From positions 92,499 to 156,498 of the forward strand of contig NZ_VWVV01000015.1 in NCBI RefSeq assembly GCF_009830945.1: a stretch of DNA of 64,000 nucleotides, in the 5' to 3' direction. The stretch is from Nocardiopsis sp. FR4. Its GTDB lineage: Bacteria > Actinomycetota > Actinomycetes > Streptosporangiales > Streptosporangiaceae. Below are positions 52,945 through 60,201 of this stretch, in pieces. The notes under the pieces are model-generated. The model saw only the letters and a program-made list of their open reading frames with translations. It made no database searches and was not told the DNA's origin. Every line of letters starts with the position of its first letter. The stretch's first letter is position 1. Both the position numbers and the translations under genes were made by a program.

Positions 52945-53898
52945 ATGGTGGCTATGGATACTCACCATCCCGAAGTTCGGCGCCGAAGCCTCTCAATTGG
53001 CATCTATGCTGTTAGTGACGCCTTGAACGAACGGCGCCATATGGCATTGGCGCAGGGGATCACATCACTTAGAAATTCTGGTCATGTCATAAAAGTGCCA
53101 GCAAACCTGCGTGCGACGGATGGTTACGCGGCCGGAAGTGTTGCTACTCGGCGGAGTGCGCTCATGGATCTGGTTTGCGATACTGGTATTGATGCGTTCC
53201 TGTCTGCGTGGGGAGGCAAAGCAACAATTGACCTTTTCCTTGGTTCTTCGCTTGATGTCAAGGCCCTCGCTTTCGGAAGACGACCGTGGTTCGGTTTCAG
53301 TGATTCGTGCGTGCTCCTGAATGCGATCGCATTCGACACAGGTCTGATTACGTTCTACGGGCCTAATGTAGCCGGGAAACTCGACCAAACGTGGCATAGC
53401 CTGATGGATGTGGCTCGCTATATAGCGGGCTGGCCAGTGTTTGGGCTGTCCTCAGATCAGTTGTGGGTGCCCGTAATTCCTGGTTTCGCCAAGGGGCGCC
53501 TCGTGGGGGGGAATCTCAGTACATTTTCGATCGCTTATCTTTCGGGGGCATTTTCAAGGGAACTTTCGACTGCAGGAAAGGTGCTATTTTTCGAATGCGC
53601 TGACGAGGATGTTCGTGTTCACCGGCAACTGCTAGTTGCACTTTCTCTTCGAGGATTCTTCGACGATGTTACGGGAATTGTTGTTGGGCACATTTCAGGT
53701 GGCAGTCGTGCGCGTTCTTATATAATTCAGAGCTTGAAGGAAATCTGCATAGCAAAGACGATCCCAATCTACTCATGTGCGACGTTCGGCCACGCCGCGC
53801 TGGAGAACCCACCGATTCCAATCGGATTAGAGGTTCAACTGGGGCATAGGCCTCCTACCCTGATCCGGAATCTTGTGGACATTCGTGGTGGCAGCTGA
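52945..53898 (+). CDS. S66-family peptidase (LD-carboxypeptidase / MccF-like)
   Basis: A 317-residue serine peptidase of the LdcA/MccF family. The N-terminal SLSIGIYAVSDALNERR is the usual start, AFLSAWGGKATIDLF holds the GG(K/Y) region before the nucleophile, FGFSDSCVLLNAI is the nucleophile segment (GFSD), GGNLSTFSIAYLSGAF is the GGNL motif, and FFECADED and SCATFGHAALENP carry the catalytic Glu and His. LdcA trims murein tetrapeptides, while MccF cleaves a peptide-nucleotide antibiotic and gives immunity. At the end of an operon that handles sugar nucleotides and amide-forming synthetases, the MccF role is attractive but unproven. The start is uncertain (52945 or 52954). Confidence 0.85.
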   Translation: MVAMDTHHPEVRRRSLSIGIYAVSDALNERRHMALAQGITSLRNSGHVIKVPANLRATDGYAAGSVATRRSALMDLVCDTGIDAFLSAWGGKATIDLFLGSSLDVKALAFGRRPWFGFSDSCVLLNAIAFDTGLITFYGPNVAGKLDQTWHSLMDVARYIAGWPVFGLSSDQLWVPVIPGFAKGRLVGGNLSTFSIAYLSGAFSRELSTAGKVLFFECADEDVRVHRQLLVALSLRGFFDDVTGIVVGHISGGSRARSYIIQSLKEICIAKTIPIYSCATFGHAALENPPIPIGLEVQLGHRPPTLIRNLVDIRGGS

Positions 53899-53944
53899 CG
53901 CTCGTCACTTCATCTCTCTTGTAGATTGTGACGCCGTATCGCAC

Positions 53945-53968
53945 GCCCGTTTTTTAAGCGGGCTTTTT
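53945..53968 (+). terminator. Rho-independent terminator of the S66 operon
   Basis: GCCCG (53945-53949) pairs with CGGGC (53959-53963), followed by TTTTT. It overlaps the stop codon region of the leftward HTH gene. Confidence 0.72.
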
Positions 53969-54391
53969 CATTTTGCTGATGCGCACCCCGCGCTCCAGCA
54001 GCCGACTCCGCACCGTTCGGCTGTCGACTCCGAAGCGCTTGCCGATCCGTGTCAGTGACCAGCCCTGCTGGTAGAGCTGCACCGCTTCATCGATCTCTTC
54101 CTCCGTCAAACCCCGCTTGCGGATCTGTACGCCGTGGCGTTTGAGGATGGCGCTCACCGTCTGACGGTTGATGCCGAAGCGTTCTCCCAGCTTGTAGACG
54201 TTCGTGCCCGCCTGGTAAGCGACGATCAGCTCGTCTACCTCTTGGGGCTTGAGGCGCTTCGCGGTGCCCGGCTTCTTCGTCGGCTGCTCATGCCGGGGGA
54301 GGGGTGCTGTCAGGGCGGGAAGCTCACGAAGGAGGGCTTCGAGCTTGGCAGCGAGCCGCGCAGGGTTGTAGTTGGCTTGCCCAGGGTCCAC
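53954..54391 (-). pseudogene. Double-HTH C-terminal fragment, resolvase-like
   Basis: From about residue 45 of this stretch to the stop are two tandem resolvase-type HTH units: VDELIVAYQAGTNVYKLGER then FGINRQTVSAILKRHGV, and IDEAVQLYQQGWSLTRIGKR then FGVDSRTVRSRLLERGV. Upstream sequence in the same frame is Pro/Arg-rich and out of character, merging into the recombinase remnant. A GTG at 54391 could give 145 residues. It is most simply the C-terminal DNA-binding part of a lost recombinase or transposition protein, although independent HTH proteins of this size exist. Confidence 0.5.
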
Positions 54392-54596
54392 GGACTCGGG
54401 ACGATCCTGCTCGGGGGCCTTCGGCCGCCTCGCCGGATCGTCCTTCGTGTTTCCCGGGGGGCGACCCCTCGAACCTTCCGGGGTACCCCCTGCGGCCGGG
54501 GCCGCGCGGGTCGGTCGGGTGGGCGGAGCGGGCCCTTGCAACGCTGGGCTCCACCCCGCGGGTTGTGGTCGCCTGGCGCAGGGTCCGCCCTGGACC

Positions 54597-54720
54597 GCTC
54601 GCCGGACCCCTTGCCCAACGCAGGGGATCCGAGAAACCCGTCCGCCGGGGACAGCACCGGGAAGCCCTCTCCGCCACCGGAGGGGCTTCACCGCTGTTCG
54701 GTGCCCCGCCCGCCGCTCCC
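54597..54720 (-). pseudogene. Decayed copy of the serine recombinase 3' end
   Basis: Over about 110 bases this aligns with 16990-17090, the 3' end of the left-hand recombinase gene: CCCTTGCCCAA/CGCA, GGGAAGCCCTCTCC and CGGAGG..GGCTTC are shared. In the leftward frame LGSPALGKGSGER corresponds to LDSLALGKGSSKP. Substitutions are mostly toward G+C, suggesting long residence in this chromosome. No catalytic part remains. This places a second, older recombinase end at the right border of the element. Confidence 0.78.
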
Positions 54721-54754
54721 GGTGGTGGCGACGCGTGTACGGGGGCCCTGGAGG

Positions 54755-55545
54755 GAGCGCGGCCCCGGAGGGCCCGCCGAACGGGGAGCGCGCGTCCTGC
54801 CCGCCGCCCGCAACCCCGAAAAGGGGCGTGCCGCCGCGACGACGAACGGTGACGTGGAGGTCCGTGAGTCGACCTCGCCGGCCTGTCCTCGATCCGGACG
54901 TTCGCGCGGCAGCTCACCGAGCCCATCGACCCGCTCATCGACAACGCTGGTCCGTCGCTCCCGCCCGTGTCCCGCACCGCCGACGGTTTCGAGCCGCAGT
55001 TGGGGACCAACCACCTCGGCCATCTCGCACCCGCTCCTGCCGCAGATTCGGAAGAGGGGCGTCACGGTGACCTCGCTCGCGCCCCGAATAGGCACGATCG
55101 ACTTCGCCGACCCCAACCGGGAGAAAAAGCCCCACCGGGAGTATTCCGCTTACGGGCAGTCCGAACTCGCCGATTCCCTGTTCGCCCCGGAACTCCGACG
55201 GCGGCTCAGTGAATCCGGTTCCTCGGTGATCTCCACGGCCGCGCCTGCCGGGATCTCGGCCGCGAATCTGATGCCCGAAGAACGGAACCTGTGATTCCTG
55301 GTGAACCGAATACTGATCGGTTCGGTCATGCGGAACGCGGAACGCGGCGCCCTGCCGGCGCTCCGTGCCGCAACGGCGGATATCCCCGGAGATGGATATG
55401 CCGGTCCCCGCGGTCTCATGGGGCTTCGAGGTGCACCGAAGCCGGTCCGGTGAGCTGCGGGGGCGCGTGGCGTCGACGCCGCGCGCCGACTGCGGGAGGC
55501 CTCCAGGGAACTCACCGGAGCGGCCTTCCCGCTGAGAAAACTCCG
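54755..55545 (+). pseudogene. Short-chain dehydrogenase pseudogene with multiple frameshifts
   Basis: Fragments of one SDR run in order on the plus strand. The sequence AARNPEKGRAAATTNGDVEV is followed by DLAGLSSIRTFARQL, IDPLIDNAG and TADGFEPQLGTNHLGHL in another frame. Next come TVTSLAPRIGTIDFADPN, REYSAYGQSELADSLF and SSVISTAAPAGISAANL back in the first frame. The C-terminus, GALPALRAAT, then GYAGPRGLMGLRGAPKPVR, then ARRLREASRELTGAAFPL, contains a stop. The NNAG loop and the YGQSK motif (here YGQSE) are altered. The usual catalytic Lys is lost, consistent with non-function. The Rossmann TGxxxGxG part at the N-terminus is missing, truncated at the recombinase remnant. Confidence 0.85.
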
Positions 55546-56174
55546 TGCCGCCTGAAATCCCTTCCGTCGCCTCGGGCCCCGACCGCCGGACCGCCGCGGT
55601 CGCACCATCCGTCTCCGGTCGCGGTGTGTTCACGGGGCGCTCCACGGCAGACCGCCGCACGGGCGGGGGAGGGGGATCGCCCCCGTCTGGTCCGCGGGTA
55701 TAGGGAGCCTTCCGCGGTCGGAACGACACCGGTGGCGGGTCGATCGCGACTGGCCGGAAACCGCCGTCCGCACCGCCGTTGCGAGCGCGGAGCCGACCGC
55801 TTTCCGGCTTTCGCCGGTATTTCTGCACACTGATCTCTTGCCGATGCCCTCCACATGAAATGAACCCGGGGATTTCTTCACGCTTTCCAGGTCCGCGCGG
55901 TCGGTCGCGGAGCGGCCCTTCCGCTGGCCTGCCGCTTGGCGGAGGATCCCCTCGTCTCCCGGCCCGTCGGAGACCCGGGGTGCCGACCCGGAGGAGCCGC
56001 CGCCCATGGCGCCCCCGACCGCGTCCGGACGTCCGCGTCCGGCTTACCGCGGCACCGGGACACCAGTCCAAACGGTTGCAATCAAAAAGGTACTCAATCC
56101 CGAAGTCGATGTCGGACGCCGGTGAATCCCCAGTTCACAGACGTGAAGGGTAGTCAAGGTGCCCAGCGTTCCTA
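55546..56174. other. Gene-poor decayed region
   Basis: Beyond the SDR remnant, 630 bases of very high G+C sequence hold open frames on both strands but no recognisable protein fragments, no consistent codon bias and no clear start sites. The last 100 bases become A+T-richer and lead into the pectate lyase promoter. Confidence 0.45.
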
Positions 56175-56224
56175 CAAACGTTTGCATTAACCCCCCTTGA
56201 CATGGAAAGCGCTTTCTCTACGCT
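56175..56224 (+). promoter_or_regulatory. Pectate lyase promoter with two LacI-type palindromes
   Basis: TTGACA (56197-56202) and TACGCT (56219-56224) are spaced 16 bases. GAAAGCGCTTTC (56205-56216), a perfect 12-base palindrome with the CG centre typical of LacI/GalR operators, fills the spacer. CAAACGTTTG (56175-56184), another palindrome, lies just upstream. A LacI-family gene begins at 63887, so repression with induction by pectin breakdown products is likely. Confidence 0.72.
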
Positions 56225-56269
56225 CGGGGGAACACGTCAACGTGTACCCCCCAGTAGGAAAGGTGAGCA

Positions 56270-57859
56270 GTGAGACGATCCAACACGCGCCGACTCCTGT
56301 CGGCGCTGGCCACTGCGGCCGTGGTGGCGGCTGGTCTGTCCCTGCCGATGTCCCCGGCATCGGCGCAGACCGGCAGCGCCACGGGATATGCGACCCAGAA
56401 CGGCGGGACCACCGGCGGTGCGGGCGGCCAGACGGTACGGGCCACGACCGGGACCCAGATCCACGAGGCCCTGTGCAACCGGCCCAGCACCAGCACCCCG
56501 ATCACCATCCAGGTGGAAGGCACCATCAACCACGGCAACACCTCCAAGGTGTCGGGCACCGGTTGCGACACCGCCGACGGCGTGATCGAGCTCAAGAAGA
56601 TCAGCAACGTCACGATCGTCGGCACCGGCGGCGGAGCCCTGTTCGACCAGGTGGGCATCCACATCCGGGAGTCCAGCAACATCATCATCCAGAACGTGAC
56701 CGTCCGGAACGTCAAGAAGTCCGGCTCGCCCACGTCCAACGGCGGTGACGCCATCGGGATGGAGGCGAACGTCCGCAACGTCTGGGTCGACCACGTCACC
56801 CTGGAGGCGTCGGGCGGGGAGTCGGAGGGCTACGACGGCCTCTTCGACATGAAGAACAACACCCAGTACGTCACCCTCTCCTACAGCATCCTGCGCAACT
56901 CCGGCCGTGGCGGCCTGATCGGGTCCAGCGAGAGCGACCTCTCGAACGGCTACGTCACGTTCCACCACAACCTGTACGAGAACATCGACTCGCGCGCGCC
57001 CCTGCTGCGCGGCGGCACGGCGCACATGTACAACAACCACTACGTGCGGCTGAACAGCTCGGGCATCAACTCCCGGGCCGGCGCCCGCGCGAAGGTGGAG
57101 AACAACTACTTCAAGGACTCCAAGGACGTCCTCGGCACCTTCTACACCAATGAGAGGGGCTACTGGCAGGTCGGCGGCAACGTCTTCGACAACGTCACCT
57201 GGTCCAGCCAGGGCGACAAGAACTACCCCGCCGGCCCCAACCCCCAGTCCACCACGTCGGTGAGCGTCCCCTACTCCTACGGGCTCGACGACGCCGGCTG
57301 CGTGCCGGGCGTGGTCCAGCAGACCGCGGGCGCGGGCAAGGGCAACAGGGTCTCGGACGGCAACTGCCGGGCGGAGGACCCGACCGACCCGGACCCGACC
57401 GACCCGGACCCGACCGACCCCCCCAGCGGGACCAACCTCAGCATCGGGGCCGGCGCCGACGGCTCCAGCAAGGCCAGCGGCACCAGCTACGGGAACGCCG
57501 TCGACGGTGACATGGGCACCTACTGGTCGCCGAGCGGTTCGACCGGCCGCATCTCGGTCAAGTGGGGCTCCAACACCACGGTGTCCGCGATCAACATCCG
57601 CGAGGCGGCCGGGGCCGGATCGGCTCCTGGCGGGTCGTCGACCACGACACCGGCGCCGTCCTGGCCACCGGCAGCGGAGCGGGTGCCATCACCTTCGCCC
57701 CGACGACGCTGCGCAAGGTCAACTTCGAGATCACCAGCTCGAACGGCACACCCCGCGTCGCCGAGTTCGAGACCTACGCCAGCGCGCCGTAGGACGCCGG
57801 CTGACGGCAGCGGCGACGGTCTGTCACCGATCCGGCGGACAGCACCTGAGCCGACCTGA
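56270..57859 (+). CDS. Secreted pectate lyase (PL1) with C-terminal frameshift
   Basis: Cleaves polygalacturonate by beta-elimination outside the cell. A Sec signal peptide (MRRSNTRRLLSALATAAVVAAG, cut near ASA-QTG, shown without the full run) is followed by a PL1 beta-helix of about 340 residues. Its hallmarks are VWVDHVTLE, YDGLFDMKNNTQYVTLSYS and GGLIG...VTFHHNLYENIDSRAPLLRGG in segments, with the catalytic Arg in SRAPLLR. A (DPTDP)n linker leads to a discoidin-like/CBM domain. At about 57611-57620 the frame slips: inserting one G into GGGG continues as GRIGSWRVVDHDTG, ending ETYASAP* at 57792. As read, the tail is scrambled to 57859. The catalytic domain is intact. GTG start with GGAAAGG upstream. 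Confidence 0.88.
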   Translation: MRRSNTRRLLSALATAAVVAAGLSLPMSPASAQTGSATGYATQNGGTTGGAGGQTVRATTGTQIHEALCNRPSTSTPITIQVEGTINHGNTSKVSGTGCDTADGVIELKKISNVTIVGTGGGALFDQVGIHIRESSNIIIQNVTVRNVKKSGSPTSNGGDAIGMEANVRNVWVDHVTLEASGGESEGYDGLFDMKNNTQYVTLSYSILRNSGRGGLIGSSESDLSNGYVTFHHNLYENIDSRAPLLRGGTAHMYNNHYVRLNSSGINSRAGARAKVENNYFKDSKDVLGTFYTNERGYWQVGGNVFDNVTWSSQGDKNYPAGPNPQSTTSVSVPYSYGLDDAGCVPGVVQQTAGAGKGNRVSDGNCRAEDPTDPDPTDPDPTDPPSGTNLSIGAGADGSSKASGTSYGNAVDGDMGTYWSPSGSTGRISVKWGSNTTVSAINIREAAGAGSAPGGSSTTTPAPSWPPAAERVPSPSPRRRCARSTSRSPARTAHPASPSSRPTPARRRTPADGSGDGLSPIRRTAPEPT

Positions 57860-57860
57860 G

Positions 57861-57895
57861 GGCCGGCCCGCCCGAGCGAACCGGGCGGGCCGGCC
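57861..57895 (+). terminator. Terminator between the two lyase genes
   Basis: GGCCGGCCCGCCCG (57861-57874) and CGGGCGGGCCGGCC (57882-57895) form a perfect 14-base stem around a 7-base loop. It probably attenuates read-through from the PL1 gene into the PL9-like gene. Confidence 0.72.
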
Positions 57896-57939
57896 GTGGC
57901 TCACCCCCTCCGGTCCTGTCGAGAGAGGCTTTACCGATC

Positions 57940-59550
57940 ATGCGTTTTCGTGGTCTCCGGAGCCGCGGCGCACCGCTGCTCCTCGCCCTGACGCTGCTCG
58001 TCCCGGTCGCGCCGGCGCAGCCCGCCGCCGCCCAGGACCGTACGCTCACCGTCGCGGTCGACGGCAGCGACTCCGCCCCCGGCACCGTGGCGGCCCCCCT
58101 GCGCACCATCCAACGCGCCGTCGACCTGGCCGCCCCCGGCACCGTGATCCAGATCCGCGGCGGCACCTACGAGCCGAGCGTCAACATCCGGATCCAGAAG
58201 AGCGGCACCCCCTCGCAGCCGATCACCATGCGCGCCTACGACGGCGAGCACGTGGTCATCGACGGTGAGAACATGCCCAACACCCCCGCCCCGTTCGGGG
58301 AGCCCTACCCGCGCATCGAGCGCGGCGCGATCCACGTCAGCGGCGACTGGTGGCGCTTCGAGGGCCTGGAGATCATCAACGGCCCCTACGGGATCTTCGC
58401 CATCGAGTCCAGCAACAACGTCTACAGGGACCTGGTCACCCGCGACAACTACGAGACCGGTCTGCACCTCGTACTCGACTCCAGCGACAACCGGGTCGTC
58501 AACCTCGACAGTTACGGCAACCGCGACCCGCGCAAGAACGGTGAGAGCGCCGACGGCCTGGCCATCAAGCAGGGAACCGGCTCGGGCAACGCCGTGATCG
58601 GCGCCAGGCTGTGGAACAACGCCGACGACGGGTTCGACTCCTGGGACTTCCTCAGCCCGATCCGCATCGAGGACTCCGTCGCCTGGGGCAACGGCGTCGA
58701 CCGCTGGGGCTTCCCCGGCTGGGAGGGCGACGGCAACGGCTTCAAGCTCGGACGCGGAGCGGCGAACCACGTCGTGCGCAACAGCATCGCCTTCGACAAC
58801 GCCGTGGGCGGGTTCATCGACAACGGCAACCCGGGTTCGCTGCGGTTGGAGAACAACACCGCCTGGGCCAACGGCGGCAGCGGGTTCGTCTTCAACCGGT
58901 CGGCCTCGACGCTGAACCGGAACCTGTCGGTGGCCGACGGGGCGGGCGTCAACCTCGGCTCCTCGGGCGGCGACGGCAACTCGTGGGACCTCAAGGACGA
59001 CTGGAGCGACGCCGACCTGGTCAGCACCTCGGCCGCCGTCATCAAGGGTCCGCGCGCGGCGGACGGCTCGATCCCGGCCACGGAGTTCGTGCGCCCCCGT
59101 GACCACGCGAACCTCGGCGCCGACTTCAGCGACGACAACGGTGTAGGCGAACCGGCTCCCCGGCGCCACGAGGCGGAGCACGCACCGGCCGCCTGCGACG
59201 GCACCGTCGACGCCGACCACCCCGGGTACTCCGGCGGCGGATTCTGCAACACCGACAACGTCACCGGTGCGGCGGCGCGGTTCACGGTGCGGGCCGACAC
59301 CCCGGCAACGGTCACCCTGGTGGTCGGGTACGCCAACGGCGGTCCGAGCGGCCGGCCGGCGGAAGTGGTGGTGAACGGCTCCACCGCGGCGTCAGCCCCG
59401 TTCGCCGCCACGGGCGCATGGAGCAGTTGGGCGAGGGCGACGATCACGGTGCGGCTGGACTCCGGCGACAACACCGTCCGGCTCGTGGCCACCGGATCCG
59501 ACGGCCTGCCCAACATCGACTACCTGGAGCTCCCACCCGGTGGGGCCTGA
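57940..59550 (+). CDS. Secreted PL9-like polysaccharide lyase with CBM
   Basis: A 536-residue exported enzyme. The Arg-rich n-region, ALTLLVPVAPAQPAAAQ and a likely AAA/AQD cut form the signal peptide. Residues about 35-400 are a right-handed beta-helix. GDGNGFKLGRGAANHVVRNS carries the Lys that acts as base in family PL9, and FDNAVGGFIDNGNPG is the usual following turn. The C-terminal about 130 residues (HEAEHAPAACDGTV... NIDYLELPP) are a CBM35/CBM6-type domain with two Cys. It would cut pectate or rhamnogalacturonan together with the PL1 enzyme. ATG 57940 with AGAGAGG upstream. The enzyme's position suggests co-regulation by the LacI-family protein. Confidence 0.88.
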   Translation: MRFRGLRSRGAPLLLALTLLVPVAPAQPAAAQDRTLTVAVDGSDSAPGTVAAPLRTIQRAVDLAAPGTVIQIRGGTYEPSVNIRIQKSGTPSQPITMRAYDGEHVVIDGENMPNTPAPFGEPYPRIERGAIHVSGDWWRFEGLEIINGPYGIFAIESSNNVYRDLVTRDNYETGLHLVLDSSDNRVVNLDSYGNRDPRKNGESADGLAIKQGTGSGNAVIGARLWNNADDGFDSWDFLSPIRIEDSVAWGNGVDRWGFPGWEGDGNGFKLGRGAANHVVRNSIAFDNAVGGFIDNGNPGSLRLENNTAWANGGSGFVFNRSASTLNRNLSVADGAGVNLGSSGGDGNSWDLKDDWSDADLVSTSAAVIKGPRAADGSIPATEFVRPRDHANLGADFSDDNGVGEPAPRRHEAEHAPAACDGTVDADHPGYSGGGFCNTDNVTGAAARFTVRADTPATVTLVVGYANGGPSGRPAEVVVNGSTAASAPFAATGAWSSWARATITVRLDSGDNTVRLVATGSDGLPNIDYLELPPGGA

Positions 59551-59587
59551 CCGGCCGGGACCGAGACCCGGGGAGGCCGGGGCGGCC

Positions 59588-59938
59588 CGGGCGCTCTACC
59601 CGGTGGCGTACGCGCTGAAGTTCGCCAGCGAGCGGGAACCCGGCCGCGACTACGTGGGCCCACCGCTGGAGGGCCTGTGGTGGGCCCGGGACATGGACTC
59701 CTTTGGACGAGGTCCGTCTGGAGACCCTCGTCGAGGGGAGGTGCGCGCAGACGCCGCACGTCGGTTCCTTCGGCGGCGAGGCGGAGGCGCTGCGGCGGAT
59801 GCACCACGAGTTCGTCCCCGAGCGGGGCCTGCGCATGGCCGGCAGACACCACGAGGTCCACCTGAGCGACCTCCGCAGGGTGGCGCCGGAGAGACAGCGC
59901 ACCCTTCTGCGGCAGCCGGTGGCCGCCGCGACCGGGTA
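59588..59938 (+). pseudogene. GyrI-like domain protein remnant
   Basis: ALYPVAYALKFASEREPGRD followed by YVGPPLEGLWWARDMDSF is the N-terminal portion of a GyrI-like small-molecule-binding protein. After a deletion and a frame change the C-terminal portion resumes: LDEVRLETLVEGRCAQTPHV, GSFGGEAEALRRMHHEFVPE, then GLRMAGRHHEVHLSDLRRVA. The middle 50 or so residues are missing, and no start with a ribosome-binding site precedes it. It is a second decayed gene in this part of the window. Confidence 0.78.
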
Positions 59939-60015
59939 GCGCCATCGAACCGGTGGGACGGCGCTCCCTGGACGCGTGGAAGTTAACGAAAGGGTAAAGA
60001 GTGGTGGAGCCCGGA

Positions 60016-60130
60016 TTGACCGCTTCTTTGTGAGCGCTAACACTAGGCGCCACGCACACGGGCTTCACACCACGGACACGGAATCGTAGGACAGGGGGGC
60101 GCATCGGCTCGTGTGTCGAACCGGTTCGAC
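60016..60130 (+). promoter_or_regulatory. Promoter and palindromes before the large glycoside hydrolase
   Basis: TTGACC (60016-60021) and TAACAC (60038-60043) are 16 bases apart. The LacI-type site TGTGAGCGCTAACA (60029-60042), with a palindromic AGCGCT centre, overlaps the -10. Further down, GTCGAACCGGTTCGAC (60115-60130) is a perfect 16-base palindrome in the leader. The first resembles the operator before the pectate lyase (AGCGCT core shared), so both are candidates for the same repressor. Confidence 0.68.
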
Positions 60131-60201
60131 GGTTGTGGCCTGGAAGGACGCGCCCTCGCGCTGGTGTGGCCATCGCAAGCGAGAAGTCAGGAGCAGCAAG
60201 G

